From Ottelia alismoides (lineage: Eukaryota; Streptophyta; Magnoliopsida; Alismatales; Hydrocharitaceae): a DNA stretch of 64,000 nucleotides. Positions within the stretch are counted from its first letter, which is position 1; every line of letters begins with the position of its first letter. This document shows positions 1-12,651 of the stretch, piece by piece. Made by a program: the position numbers and the translations under genes. The stretch is from positions 1 to 64,000 of the forward strand of contig JAZKJV010003367.1 of the NCBI GenBank assembly GCA_037367405.1, read 5' to 3'. The notes below the pieces were generated by a model that did no database searches, was not told where the DNA came from, and saw only the letters and a program-made list of their open reading frames with translations.

Positions 1-1327
1 TTTAAGGCTATTTATAGGCATTTGCTAGGGTTTTTGATGCCAAAATGATGGAATAAATATGATGAAATGTGGATTCATCAGGTGGTTCGTGCATTGCATA
101 GGTTAGAGAGAGGATGAGAGAGATATAAGAGGAAAAGAGTAGGCCACGTGCATGGGATATGCATGGGGGAGAGAGAGAAAGAGAGGAGATACGTAGGGGA
201 GAGAGTGTGTTTTGCATGGATGAGTTGGTTACGTGGGGAGAAAGAGGGAAAGTCAGGGAGAGGGATTGAAAAATGAGAGGAGAGAGTGGGGGATGGTGGT
301 GCCACATGGCGTGCGCAGGGGTGGCCACATGGTAGGGTTTAAATAAAATGTAAAATTACTAATGATAATAAATAAAAATAAAGTAAAAATAAAAATAAAA
401 GTAATTAAAATAAACTTGCAAAAATAAATAAATAAAAATGGGGGTGTCACGTGGCGGCTCCAGGAGCGGCCACTTGTCGCTCCTAGAAAATTCAAAAGTT
501 AAATGTAAATAAAAACAAAAGAGAAGTAACAAAAGGAGTCAAATCAAAAAGTGGTCAACATGAAAGCTACTCGTCTTCACAAGATATACAACTTTCGTGA
601 AGGACCAAACATCAAAAGAAGTCACATGTACAAAAAGTATTTTGGGTGTACCTTATAAATAAAAAATAATGTATTTTTATCTTTTGTGGATTTTTATCAT
701 TTGAAAAAAAGAAAAATCAAAATAAATTAGATAAAATATAAAAGGAATATTTACAACATATTCTATTTTTTTGTATTTTAATAATTAAACAATAAAAAAA
801 TAAAATAAAGGGTAGTTTGTTCAATATGTGTAATATACAATAGGGGCCCAAAACCTATGTTCCACATAAAACTCCGATTTTTATGAAATTGGTCTTGTTT
901 TGAAGGTCTTTGAATGTATATTACTTTAAAAGTAAGTAGACTTAAATAAGATATTGTAAGAGAGAGATATTCATATTTTAAGGATCTTAGTCTCAAAGTA
1001 GGGTTTGGGTTTTATTGGTCAATTTTACAAGTTAGTATTTTTTGATATTGTTCCTTTATTAGTGTTAGTATATACACTATAGAGTTGATTTTATTGGATT
1101 TGAGGTTAGCGTAGAATAAATAAAAATAGGTGAAGTTAGCCAATATACATGTGAGTATGTACTAGTGATTTTGGCTCCTTATTTAATGCAAATAAGCATG
1201 CTAAAATGCGAACAATAATTCTACATGTATGAATGAGAATAATGCAAAATAAATGGAGATGTGCATCTAACTCTTGGGAACAAAGCTTTATTTTTTACTT
1301 TTAGAGTGATGAATCACATATTCATCA
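1..1327 (-). repeat. Left (3') LTR of the Ty3 element, partial
   Basis: From about position 80 this aligns along its length with 15875-16977 plus 22172-22327: the same GA-rich stretch, the same AT-rich stretch and the same closing segment ending in TTCATCA at 1327. The outer end is cut by the window edge, and the first 80 bases do not match the other copy well. It lacks the CACTA element present in the right LTR, so it preserves that insertion site empty near 1170. Confidence 0.85.
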
Positions 1328-3177
1328 ACATCATATACTTGAACCTTGCTCATCCCTGGGTAACTAAAATAAAATGCAAAAGTGAATTGATTTTGGATTC
1401 CATATTAAGGTCATGAACAAAAGGTGAAAATGGAGCTTGACTCAACCCTTTGGATTAATAATGTGGCGAAACCTTTTTGGGAATTGAACTTAAGACTTAA
1501 CATCCTTTAAGTTACCCGAGTCTCTATTCAGGCCACCTTAAGAGTTAGGTCAGAACTAATCCTCATACACAAATCCTGATGACTATGACTCTGACTATGA
1601 CTCTTACTTGTACTGTGAAAGTGAAATATAACTCTCCACATCAGAAATGGCAAAGAACCATCCTCCTCTAACAAGGTAACTCTAATTACTTGATCTAGCA
1701 ACTCTTTCCTCGAGGAGTGGGGTATTTCCTTCTAAGTTCAAGTGCAGTCAGCTCAAGAAGAGGGGATAGAGAATAAAATGGATTGTGACCAGTGCAGTCA
1801 CATATCCGTGAAGCTTGACCAGTGTAGTCAAGTCTCCAACTACAGGCTTCCTTGGTATGAGACTTTGAAGCATATGCCTTGTAAATATACACACTCTGTC
1901 TAGCATTTTATTTTCAATCAGGCATGTCCATTTTTTTGGAGTTCTCTTTTTTTCATTTTCTTTTTTTTGAACTATATGCAAGGTACAGCATGTGTATAAG
2001 GAGTTTTTCTTCTTGAGCCAGTAGACTATCCCTCATTTGAAGCATTATTACAACCCATAACATCTTGTCATTAGACGTCGACGCTCCTAGACTAGGTTGA
2101 GATGCATTACCCTCCCTAGAGGAGGACGGATATTTCCACCTATGTGCTACTACAAGCCAAAGGATTCTACCTCCTCAACACCTCATCAATAAAGAACTAT
2201 GTGCATGGTGCTTGTCCAAGTTAGGTCATTGTCTAAAAGAATCATGTGTGTGTACAAAATATTCTACGTAGACTAAAAAAGCTGACATTTGAACATAGAC
2301 TTGCAGACTCAAAGAATTAAGTCACTTGACCTGAAAAATCTTAACTCCATTTCCTACAAGTTTCCTCTAAAATTAGGTAGATTAAGGTCAAATCAAATCC
2401 ATCCTCGACTTCTATTCATAACTTGGTTCATAAATCCACTAACTTTTCACTTTGCATATGCTAATGTGCAAATGAGATGCAGACGACATGCTATAAAGAT
2501 GAATGAAGTGCGAGACCCTTTTTTTAATGCAAGGATGATATGCAAATTAAATAAGAAGCCTCTCTTTTTTCATCATCATTTTTTCAAAAAAACCGATATA
2601 CCTCCTATTTTATGAGAAATTTTATAAAAGTATTATTTACAAGAATCACAACTTTTTACACAAGTATTATACAAATTACACAATACATACTATACAAGTA
2701 TATAAAAAAATTTCAATTTTACCCACCCAGTAATTACTACATAATATATACACGAAAGTACAAGCTATGGGTAAAGTATATATATAATATACACGTTCCC
2801 CTATGCTTAGCATGTGATCTCTCCTCAGAGCACGAGAAGCGAGGAAAATACATAGCTCATGCTAAGCGTAGAATAGAAAAAAGTATAGAAGTCGATCCAG
2901 CCCCCTATACTTAGGCTCTGGTCAATCTAAGTGTAGAAGAAGATCAAGAATGGGGCAGTCGAGGTCAGGAGTAGAAATGGATGAATATATATACATGGAG
3001 GGCATCACCCCCCCCCCCCAATACTTATACTCTGGTCAGGCTAAGTATAGGACAGAAGCGAGTGTGAGAACCAATGAGATCTAGAGTATACAGAGAAGGG
3101 AGGATGTACGTGAGTGACCGAATCTTGATGTTGCATCATCATGGAGAGTAATATTATGTATCTATTTTGTGCTCACT
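1328..3177 (-). other. Non-coding 3' internal region of the Ty3 element
   Basis: This lies between the integrase end and the 3' LTR and has no supported ORF. A motif of about 35 bases, a C run followed by CTATACTTA, CTCTGGTCA and CTAAGT/GTATAG, occurs roughly three times at about 2798, 2898 and 3007. The third copy carries a run of about 13 C. No envelope-like reading frame was recognised. Confidence 0.6.
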
Positions 3178-4231
3178 CTACATGAAGTTGATGACCTCAA
3201 CTTGGACTAACTGCTCCTTAGAATCTATAAAGAGGTTCAACAGGTGTCCATTCATCACATGAGATTGTCCACCATCTGTGAGATTAGCTATCTCTATACT
3301 TCCATTCTTGTGCACTTTCTTGACAACAAAGGGACCCATCCATTTAGATTTGAGCTTCATGTGGTTTAACCAAGCATTAAACAAGCATACCTTTTCCCAG
3401 GGATAAAGTCTTTGCACATAATATGTTGATCATGCCATCTTTTTACTTTGTCCTTATAAATCAAACTGTTGACATATGCCATATTTCGGATTTCCACGAT
3501 CTCGTTCAAGTTCAAGTCTCGATAAAGCTTCTTTAGGTCACAACTCCAATTAATTTTCTTAATTTCCCATTCAGATTTGTGAATCAGCTCTGCGGGCTAA
3601 TGGCATGGCTTGCCATAGATCATTCTGAATGGTAAACTGTCCAATGGTGTCTTGTATGTTGTTTTATAGTCCCACAAAACTTGGTCCAATAGTTAGGACC
3701 GGTTATTCCTATCTAGACAAACCAACTTCTGCAAAATACTCTTCACCTCTCTATTTGAAACCTCTATCATGTCATTGGTCTGTAGGTGGTAAGGACTAGT
3801 GACTATGTGCTCAAACCCATAGTCCTTGGCTAAAGATCTCACATCTAAATTCACGAAGTGGCTACCCCCATCTGATATCAAAACTTTTGGCACCATGAAG
3901 CAATAATATGATCTTTAACAAACTTACAGACATTCTTGTTGTCTGAGGTTCAAGTTGGGATAGCTTCCACCCACCTATATAGATAGTTAACCGCAAATAA
4001 GATGTACTCATGTCCTTGGCTGTTGGGAAAGGGACCCACTAAAACTATGCCCCATACATCAAATACATCACAAATGATCGCAGGTTGCATGGGCATCTCA
4101 TCTCTCTGGGTAACTGTCCCTCTCATCCTCTGACAAATCGGGCACGACCGAACAAAATCAATAGCATCTCTAAATAGGGTTAGCCAATACAATCTGCATT
4201 GGAGTAGCTTGTGAGTGGTTCTCTTCCCCAA
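3178..4231 (-). pseudogene. Ty3 integrase, native copy (zinc-binding, core and C-terminal parts), broken
   Basis: Integrase inserts retrotransposon cDNA into host DNA. Reading leftwards, 4231-3950 carries the zinc-binding CPICQRM motif and the start of the core (VGPFPNSQGHEY, RWVEAIP). 3896-3693 carries SDGGSHFVN and the glutamate helix NREVKSILQK. 3600-3178 carries the C-terminal domain (WMGPFVVKKV, VNGHLLN-like). The parts lie in different frames with stops between them, so no functional protein is made. The position after reverse transcriptase and before the 3' LTR is normal for this superfamily, so this is the resident integrase, unlike the extra copy at 5545-6374. Confidence 0.85.
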
Positions 4232-4246
4232 ATGGTGTTCCCAGCC

Positions 4247-5545
4247 TCATGAGAAAGACATAACGTGAGGACACTCTAGTATTTCTCCTGATGAATACAC
4301 CTTCTCCAAACACAATCTTGCTTCAAAGAAAAGGAAAGGATCGTCCCAATGGTATCTCCTCGAATCCGACTTCAGTTGGTTCATGTTGCTCCTACTCCAA
4401 CCTTGGGGTACTTGCTTGGAGACAAAGAAGTTCACCATGTTAGCATACCACATGAATGAGTCAATAACACAAATTGACTCGTCTGGAAAGGTCTCTCTAA
4501 TATGCTCGAAATCACGAGAATCCTTAAGTTCAATCCGAGAAAGATGATCAGTCACAACATTCTTCACTATAGGTTTATCTTTTATCTCCAAATCAAACTC
4601 CTAGAGGAATAAAATCCACCAAAGAAGATATACCTTCACACCCTTCTTTTCCATTAAATATCGAATGATTGTGTGATCAGTGTAGATTGTCACCTTAGAG
4701 TCCAAAACATGCGACCTAAACTTCTCGAGAGCCCATACACTATAATGAGCATTTCCTTTTTAATCACGGTATAGTTCTTCTGTGTAGGGTCTAATACTTT
4801 GCTCACATAGTGGATCGCAAATGAGATCCCCTCTTGTCGTTGTCCTATTATAGCGAAATCTGAAGCATCGGCCGTGATCTCAAAGGGGAGAAACCAGTCA
4901 AGAGCTTGTAGGATTGGTGAGGCAGAAATCTTCATATTCAAGAGCCCAAAGGCCTCCTGACACTTGTGATCTATAATGAATTCTGTGTCTTTCCCTAAAA
5001 GCTCAGTCAGTGGGCGAGCTATCTTCGAGAAATCCTGAATAAATCTCCTATAAAATCCAACATACCCTAGAAATGATCGCACTGACTTCACATTGGTAGG
5101 TGGATCGAGTTTCTTGATCACCTCTACCTTGGAAGGGTCAACCTCCATTCCCCTTTTGGAGATGATTTGCCCTAACATGATATCTCTCTCACCATAAAGT
5201 GACTCTTTTCCAGGGAGAGTACTAGATTCACCTCCCTACACCGCTTGAGGACTCAGTTCAAGTGCACTAAACATGTATCAAATGAATCACCATGGACTGA
5301 GAAGTCATCCACGAACACTTCCATGAAATCTCAAACCATCTCGACAATACGACTATCATGCATCGTTAAGAATTGCCTGGGGCATTGTAGAGTCCGAATG
5401 GCATGCATCTGAAAGCGTAAGCATGGAATGGACATGTGAATGTGGTCTTTTCCTAGTCCACAGGGGCTATGGCCTCTTATTGTAGCAAGAGTACCTGTCA
5501 AGAGAAACAGAAGAATGCTTTCCCCGAAGCTCCTCCAGGGTTGCT
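4247..5545 (-). pseudogene. Ty3 reverse transcriptase (C-terminal part) and RNase H, broken
   Basis: Reverse transcriptase and RNase H copy the element's RNA into DNA. Reading leftwards, the segment resumes inside the palm at about 5530. It shows the RCMPFGL-type motif near 5390, the catalytic FVDD around 5300, then GQIISKRGMEVDPSKVE and SFLGYVGFYRRFIQDFSKIARPLTELL (5178-4690). RNase H-like sequence ends in KNVVTDHLSRIEL (about 4510). Several stops and frameshifts interrupt it. Its N-terminal partner lies at 6275-6690, separated by an integrase segment, so the domain is physically split. Confidence 0.85.
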
Positions 5546-6374
5546 AACTCTACCCTCCTCTAATCTCCTACACTCACTGGATCCATAAGTATATCAATAA
5601 CAACCCAAAGTGACCTATGTCTCAGCTCAACAGGTAAATGGCAAGGCTTTCCATAAATGAGGTGAAAGGGAGATGTACCCAAAGGAGTCTTGAAAGACGT
5701 CCTATATGCCCACAAGACCGAGCCCAAAAGCTGTGACCAATCCTTTCGGTCAGGGTGGATGACTTTCTGCAATATAGTCTTGATCTCCTTGTTCGACACT
5801 TCAGTGAGACCATTCGCCTGAGAGGGATATGGAGTGGCTACTCGATGGTCTATGCTGAACTCGCTAGCAAGGGCCTTTACCTTGTCGTTGACGAAATGAG
5901 ACCCCCCGTCAGATATCAACACTTGAGGTACCCTGAACCGTGAAATGATATTCTTCCTCAAAAATCTGCAAACAGTCCTAGCATCTGCGGTTCGGTCGGG
6001 GATGGCCTCAACCCAACGACTCGCATAATCTACGGCCAACATAATGTACTCGAATTCCTGACTATTAGGGAATGGACCCATGAAAAGTGTATGGGCTGCA
6101 TCGCCATCATATCACGTTGTCCACAAGTGCCCATCCTCTGACAGTCAGTACACCTCTTCACGTACTCATCAGAGTCCTTGAACAGAGTAGGCCACCATAG
6201 GCCGGATTGGAGCACTGAATGAAAGGCAAGGGAAAGTGGTATTTCTTGGTCGCGGCATAATCGACACAGACTCACTACGATGTGTGTACTCGTGACGCTA
6301 TCTCTACCCCCTCCTCGTTGGTGACCATATGAATTCCCAATTTCTTCGAGATAACATGAAGCGGGGCCACCCAC
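5545..6374 (-). pseudogene. Extra integrase segment embedded within the reverse transcriptase
   Basis: Reading leftwards, 6374-6030 carries a zinc-binding region (VLQSGLWWPTLFKD, CTDCQRMG). After a frame change, 6081-5560 carries an integrase core with VDYASRWVEAIP, SDGGSHFVN and the NKEIKTILQK glutamate helix, then SFKTPLGTSPFHLIYGKPCH. The core is open for 173 codons and better kept than the resident integrase. It starts just after reverse transcriptase sequence ending near RVHTS and stops just before reverse transcriptase resumes. It is in the same orientation as the host element and has no LTR of its own. Template switching between co-packaged RNAs, or ectopic recombination, would explain it. 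Confidence 0.85.
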
Positions 6375-6700
6375 TTGGAGTCAGAAATAGGATATATAAA
6401 CCATGCCTTGCACCATTTCTCTATCTCATTCTTCACTACTTCCCATAGATTGGGGTTATGTCTCCTCTGGAACTCTCGGGAAGGTCTCACATTATCCTCA
6501 GTAAAAATAGGGTGTGAGCAAAGAGAGGGGTTAATCCCCACGAGATCCGACACGGTCCAGCCTATTACTTTATGATTCCTCTCTAAGACTTCTAGCAACC
6601 TAGACTCATGTTCTAAAGTCAAGTTTGAGCTAATTATAACAGGATATCTCTGTATGGGTCTCGCAAGAAAGGCATACTTCAGTGTAGGAGGAAGGGACTT
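6275..6700 (-). pseudogene. Ty3 reverse transcriptase, N-terminal part, interrupted
   Basis: The ORF at 6622-6275 reads LEVLERNHKVIGWTVSDLVGI, PSREFQRRHNPN, VVKNEIEKW and SDSKWVAPLHVISKK. This is the typical entry into a Ty3 reverse transcriptase before the GWRVCIDYR block. That block and the following fingers segment are absent; integrase sequence follows instead. An upstream LTLEHES-type segment extends it to about 6700. Confidence 0.8.
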
Positions 6701-9201
6701 CAGCTATGGCAATGTGGTGTCATCAAGTAGATCGGGTTGAACTGAATCTGACTCTGGATGTGTGCTGTATGGAGGTAGGCTAAGTTGTGTAGTACTTGCT
6801 ACCCACTCAGAAACATCGAGAGTCGGATTGCTAAAGAAATGTGGTAATTCGGCCAAAGCTGCACCGACTCATCATTTATGTCCCATGATTGTTCCGAGGG
6901 AGATGGAATGGACAGATCCTGATGGATCTTTATGTCATCATAGGAATAGGTGGATGCATCTCTTATAAGATCAAGCAACACCCGACAAACTACATCATGC
7001 ACTATGTCCTTTCCAGATGAAAAGGTCTCGCTCTGTCTTGAAAGAACATGTCTCCAAATACCAACGGTGTTGATCATTCTACAATCTGTCTCTAAAGATG
7101 AGTACTCTGTACTACTCTCTGAATTGGGTCGTTGCCATTTCGTCTGCTTCATCTCAAGATTCACCTCTCCTTTCAGAGAACGGAACTTCATCATGTGCCA
7201 TAGTCGAAAGCCGCACATGCGGTCCTAAGGAAGGGTCATCCGAAAATGATATGAGCTTCTCTCCAATTATTAGGGGTCTCCATGTCTAAGACTGTGAAGT
7301 CAACTTTATAGTCATGCCCCTCAATCGAGATAACGATGTTCTTCACTTGTCCCTTAGGTCTTTTTATTGAGTGATCTGCAAATTGGAGTAGAGCTCTAGA
7401 TTTGCAAAGTGGTCCTAACTCTAATTTTTATATAGTGCTAAGGGAAGTAAGTAAATTGAAGAACTGTTATCCAAAAGAGTGCATGCAAATGCAATGTCAT
7501 CGATATGACTCTCCATGTAGTGAGCACCCATGTCTCTTTTCTTCCTTGGTAAGTGATGATTCTTGAGATAATAGGATGTGGCTACTTACAAGACATGAGT
7601 CTTCACATATTGGCTCGGTTTCTTCATGTTAACCCTAGTAGGTGGGAATCTTACCTTAAGGTATTTTTGGAATGCAGGATGGTTAGCTACATACTCATCA
7701 AATGGCATTTTGACTATGATTTTCTCTTTGCATAATCGTGCCATATCGGGTTCATCCTTATGAACCATTCTGTTGCGCTTTCCTCCCGTAAGAGCGTGGG
7801 GTAAAGGGATGGGAGGAAGAGAAATAGAAGATGAAGAATCTGAATTGAGAACTAAAAGATCTTTCTTGGAATAAACTAAAATAGAGTTCCTTATACATGA
7901 ATCTTTTTGATGCAACATGGGATCAAAATCAAAATTATCTACTAAAGGTTGTGGAAAAGTGGTTGTAGTAGTATCTACCGCAACCGAAGTGTAAGGTCCT
8001 CTATAACATCTGAGATATCTCCATGTTGTTGATGTTACATTTGTTCTCTCCTTCTCTTCTTGGCTCCCTGAGAAAGGATCCTCAGATGTTGCTTACGATC
8101 CTCTGAATGTGTTGCCTCTCCTCATCGTCCTCTGAAGACTCCTCAGATATAGCTCTAGAGAGGCCCCTCCTCGCGTCCATTGCCCGGGTAGGTACGGTCA
8201 CAGTCCTTCTGCTCCTAAGTGATATATATTTATCCTCCTCACATGACAGAATCTCATGTTCATATCTAAGAGATGTTGAATAGTATACATGATCAAGATG
8301 TTGTTGGGAATTAGAATGGTTCAAGCTATTAGGGTTAGCCTGAACTTGGGTTGGGATCGAGGTAGAGGGTGTAGATCGCTCGTCTCTCCATCTAGACAGG
8401 AAGTTGACATTCACCCACAAATCATGAATTTCATTCTGATAGAAACGAAGGATGTTGAGTATCTAATGGAATTATGAGTCCGTGGAACCAAATGAAGAAG
8501 GAAGTGGATAAGGCTGAGAAGAAGAATAGGAAGACTGGACCTACTAGCCAGTGTACTGCCTCTGCTGCTGCTGGTGCTGGGACATCTACTGATTCTGCGA
8601 GCCCTGCTGGTCTGCCTGATACTGTCCATGTCGGCCGTATTGATGGTACTGCTGCCTCTGCTATTGGGGTGATTGAAATCCAGGGCTCCACTATAAAGGA
8701 GGGGGTGGGGAGGTGAATGCAGTATTGTAAAAGGTCAGGGGATGTTGGTAAGTCTGTCGGTCCCCCATACTTCCCTACCTGGCAGGGTCCAGAATATACC
8801 ACACTCCATTCACATCCCAAACCGACGAAGACTCCTCCTGAACTATCTTTATGGATGGGGGTTGTTGCTGGGACGAGTGGGTGTAGGTCTAGTCCTACTC
8901 TCATGACTGGGGTTGCTCTAACACCAGCTACTCCTGAACATGGTGAACTTAGTATATGGGAGCAGAGGGTGTAGTCACGGTAAGTATCTTTATCTTAGAT
9001 ACCTTCTCAGTCAACTCCTCCATATGTTTGGGAATTTTGGAAACACTCCGGTCCAATTCATCAATCCCCATGACGATCCTCTCGACTACAGTAAGCTTGT
9101 CTGCAAGGAATCCCATGTTAGGGATCATCACATCCTGAGAGAGATTAACTAATTAGATAACATCTGACTTTCCCCCTGCAGATGAGAAAAAAATTGGAGG
9201 A
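6701..9201 (-). pseudogene. Decayed gag C-terminus / protease region of the Ty3 element
   Basis: By position this should hold the gag C-terminus and the aspartic protease. Only short pieces remain open, at 7918-7586, 8420-8082 and 7218-6799 on the minus strand. One piece (VKMPFDEYVANHPAFQKYLKVRFPP) may be a linker. I could not find a convincing DTG/DSG protease motif. A repetitive, glutamine/proline-type stretch lies at about 8430-8900. Assignment is by synteny only. Confidence 0.45.
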
Positions 9202-9831
9202 TTATGTGTATGCCCTACTGGCGTTCTGTGAGCGGCTTGTCTCAGCCATCTGCTCGAATGCCTTCCAGACGGTATCCGCTTCACGTGAGGTGTAGCTGCC
9301 TCCACAGGCAGTGCTCACTAAACCCTGCATCTCAAGGTTGAGACCGGTGAAGAATGACCGGACCAAGATGTTGTCATCTAGACCATGACAAGGACATTTC
9401 TGCAAGATGTCCTTATTCCTCTCCCATGCATCACAAAAGGCTTTATGGGGTAGCTGGGAAAAGCTAGTGATGTGTGTCCTCATCATGTTATTTCTACTTA
9501 GGGGGCAAAACTTCTTTAGTAACATGACCATGAACTTGGCATAAGTGTTGATTATAATTCCCCAATTCTTCACTCAATAATCGGATTTGCCACCCAAGGT
9601 AAATGGAAGGGTTATGAGCCTAATATAATCGTGACTAACCCTAGGATGATTAAGGTTAGCGCAAACGAGCTCGAAGTCCCTCAGGAATGCATATGGTTCC
9701 TCATAAGCATTCCCATCAAAGTGCGACAGTAGGTTCAGGAACTGCGGTTTCAACTCAAAAGCAATTTTTGGTTCGTCTGGGCTCAGATAATTCTGAATTC
9801 TGTATTGTCCAGGGTTGTATGCCGCATCCAT
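9202..9831 (-). pseudogene. Ty3 gag capsid (Retrotrans_gag type), broken
   Basis: Gag forms the particle that packages element RNA. 9831-9574 reads MDAAYNPGQYRIQNYL, PQFLNLLSHFDGNAYEEPYAFLRDFELVC and LPFTLGG. After a stop at about 9573 the same capsid continues in 9573-9202 with WERNKDILQKCPCHGLDD and FFTGLNLEMQGLVSTACGGS. This layout (HF-G-, DFE-C, W-R-ILQ-CP-HG) matches Athila/Tat gag. An upstream in-frame extension may continue into 9893-10351. Stops make it non-functional. Confidence 0.8.
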
Positions 9832-9892
9832 CGGAGGTTCGATCCCAACATTGAGTTGTCCTAGCTAAGCTCGAAGTATGGTTTGTTGCTGC

Positions 9893-10351
9893 TCAGATGC
9901 AGCGAGTCTGGATAGTATCATCCTCATTGGGTCCTCTGGTGTTCTTCTTCCTCTTCTTTTTTTTCAGAGGAATTTTACTTGAATTTTCTTTATGGTCTGA
10001 ATCAACAATGTGGTCTTGATTAGAAGAGGGCTCAAAAAAAATATTCTCACTGAGGCGAAGGTCTTCCTCGGTGAGGTGGGAAGAGAGAAAGGTAATGGTT
10101 TGAGAGTGACCATCCCGAGAGTGAGAGATCCTGAACTCAAGAGGGTCATGAGTCCAGGGTGGACCAAGTTGCACCTGTACCTTCAAAGATGTACTTCCTG
10201 AAGGTTTCAATGAGATATTCACGAAGCCTGAATAAATACCCCCCATACAGTTATCTTCGATGGCAAAAAGAACTGATGAGAGAAAGGTATTCGATGAGGC
10301 GCTAGTTCTACGGTGCACGTAAATGTGCGGAGTAAACTCACACAAACACAA
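9893..10351 (-). pseudogene. Possible gag N-terminal / leader ORF of the Ty3 element
   Basis: An open stretch of 152 codons directly upstream of gag on the same strand. It has a lysine-rich run (PLKKKKRKKN) and a phrase typical of gag leaders (RGPNEDDTIQ). I recognise no domain. It could be the N-terminal extension of gag separated by a short frameshift, or chance coding in the leader. Confidence 0.4.
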
Positions 10352-11727
10352 TGCAAAACTCTCAAATTAACCAACTCAACATGTCATGGTCGTAAAGGTT
10401 CGATCGAATTATCTTTCCAGTTTTAGTTGGTGACAAATGCAAGTCTAGAAAGATTAATGAGTTGTTAGGTGCATGTACTTCCCTACAGACTATACCAATT
10501 CTTAGGAATAGTTGCACCCACTTTCAGCCAATATAAGATAAGTGTGGATCGTATTAATACGGCTACCCGTTACTTGAGGACGGAGCCTTACATGGTGTCC
10601 TTTAAACCTCCCACTCTGGTAAGGAAATCTAGACCGTTTACTGACTACATGTAGATCCTCATTGAAAAGTGGCTAAGTTTTTTTGAACCAATAGTCTATA
10701 TGAAAATCTTATCTTTGGCTCTATCCTCTTCTTGTCTCTCTCTCACTTGCAAGTAAATCAAATAATGAGGGCTTTATGCACCCGTAAAATAAGGTTCTTT
10801 TTTTTCAATTTTGTTTAATCGACCTGCTCAATTCAGTCCCAATTTTAAGTTAGGTTGTCACTTGAAATTTAATCTGAACATAAAAACATGTATACCATTC
10901 AGTCCCAATTTCCTTTTAAGTTCTAAGTTTTAAACCAAAGGAGGAGTCGGAAATCAGGATGAAAATGTGAAGCAATGATGCATGCTCATAAGAAGATATA
11001 CTTACAGTGACTCCCAGCACTAAGCATGCGTTATGCAGAACTAAATTTTTAAAATTCACTAAATGTATGCAGATCAAGAAAATCGCACCAAAGCAATATA
11101 TTATTAGCGGGGGAAGAATTGAGTTTGATTTGGATAAGTAGTACGTTGCTATGTGTGTCTCATAAAAGATCTCAGAAGATGTGAATCTTCCAAGAAGTGT
11201 GGCCTAAACTACGATTGACGCATACAAATTTGTAATTAAACTATCGGATGCTTATCCTAATTTCGCCACTCAAGTCGGATCCCACCCTCACCGGAGCGTG
11301 AAACAGGCTTGACACACTGCAGAATAATGTCCAAGTCTGAGTACACATGCGAGATTCCAAATGAAATCTGCTGGAAAATTTGCAGTAAAATAAAATGTAA
11401 ATAATAAAATCCTAAGGACTCCACACTCTCTCAAGACTTGACTCGATCTTAAATTTATATGGTTCCTTCAGTTGTCTATTTTCCCAGAAAATGCTGGCCT
11501 CCGAAGCTCTTGAGTGATTCGACCACCTAAGCAGCTGCTCCATCGCGTTGGGTCCCTCACACAAAAACAAGATGGTGGTCAGAGAGAAACTCAATATGAT
11601 AAAAATGAAGAGAAAAATAAAATTAAGAAAATAGGCAAAAAAAAGCACAAGAAGATTTGGGGGTCAGACTACCCGAGGATGGAAAACCTAATTTCTAGAT
11701 TTTCTAAAAATTAACTTAAATTGTGCC
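10352..11727 (-). other. 5' leader of the Ty3 element
   Basis: Non-coding internal DNA between the primer binding site and gag. No supported ORF or repeat was seen. Confidence 0.5.
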
Positions 11728-11745
11728 TCCCCGACAACGACACCA
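11728..11745 (-). promoter_or_regulatory. Primer binding site of the Ty3 element (tRNA-Asp type)
   Basis: The minus strand reads TGGTGTCGTTGTCGGGGA, two bases from the LTR end at 11748. It is close to the complement of the 3' end of plant tRNA-Asp, with a few changes expected of an old copy. It fixes both the element's orientation and the LTR boundary. Confidence 0.85.
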
Positions 11746-12636
11746 TCTGATGAACCCTTAAATGCCCTTAGTTAATCGTGTGAAATTAACATTGAAATTG
11801 TTCGTTGCAGTCGAGCAAAATCGGATTAATAAAAAAATGTAAATTTAATGTTTTTTCAATTAAAGTGAGTGGTCAATTTTTTACTTGGGTAAACCAAGGT
11901 CGAACTCAGGGAGGCCACTATCTCCTTAGGTTGGTTTTTATTCAATATAAAAATCAGATTTTCGGAGAGGTAACTTTTTTGGTATTTCCAAATGTGACAA
12001 ATGAGTGGAATGCAATTTTGGTGAAGTTTAGGGACTAAAATGAAATTTCATTCAAGCAATCTCTAAAAATTATGAAACTTAGCTAGAATGTGAAATGCGA
12101 TGCTTAGATTGCTATGTTTTGTTTTTGGAATTTTTGAATGCAGAATGAATATATTGCTAATAAAATTTGCAGACTAGGTGATTTAGGAGAAAATTAATTT
12201 TAATAAATACCGAACATCAATATTTTTCAGAAATTAAATTATCCTAGATAGGTCTATATGAGACGTATCTAGATCAATTTTTAATTCCTAAAAATACTAT
12301 ATGAGGAATTAAATAAAAATCAATGAATAAATTCACCATTTTATTTATTTTGACCTCGATATATGTGTAAATGATATGAAATTTGGGCACATTGTAAAAC
12401 AATCTAAAATCTACCTAATATGAATTTTTCAGATTTTTTAGATCATCGAATAATCAAATGTCGATTTCAGAGCCTAAAATGGGTAAACTACGCAAGTTTT
12501 TACCAATTTAATTTTACGAAATAATTCGTTGATCACAAAAATATAAATAAATACTTACTAGATAGAAAATTAATTGTTTAACAACATGTTATTTTGGGAA
12601 TTAAAAATGGCATGAAATGATTGTTCAAATAAATGC

Positions 12637-12651
12637 CCAAACACATGGGTA
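12637..12651. repeat. Target-site duplication of the RTE LINE, left copy
   Basis: CCAAACACATGGGTA, identical to 15192-15206. It was a single copy in the Ty3 LTR before insertion. Confidence 0.92.

Noticed and set aside
1748..1981. Minus-strand frame in the Ty3 3' internal region, possible envelope-like gene
   Set aside because: Only 77 codons, no signal peptide with transmembrane pattern or known motif.
8431..8974. Overlapping frames on both strands in the Ty3 gag-protease region
   Set aside because: Low-complexity CTG/CTC-rich sequence yields Ala/Ser-rich shadows; no family recognised.
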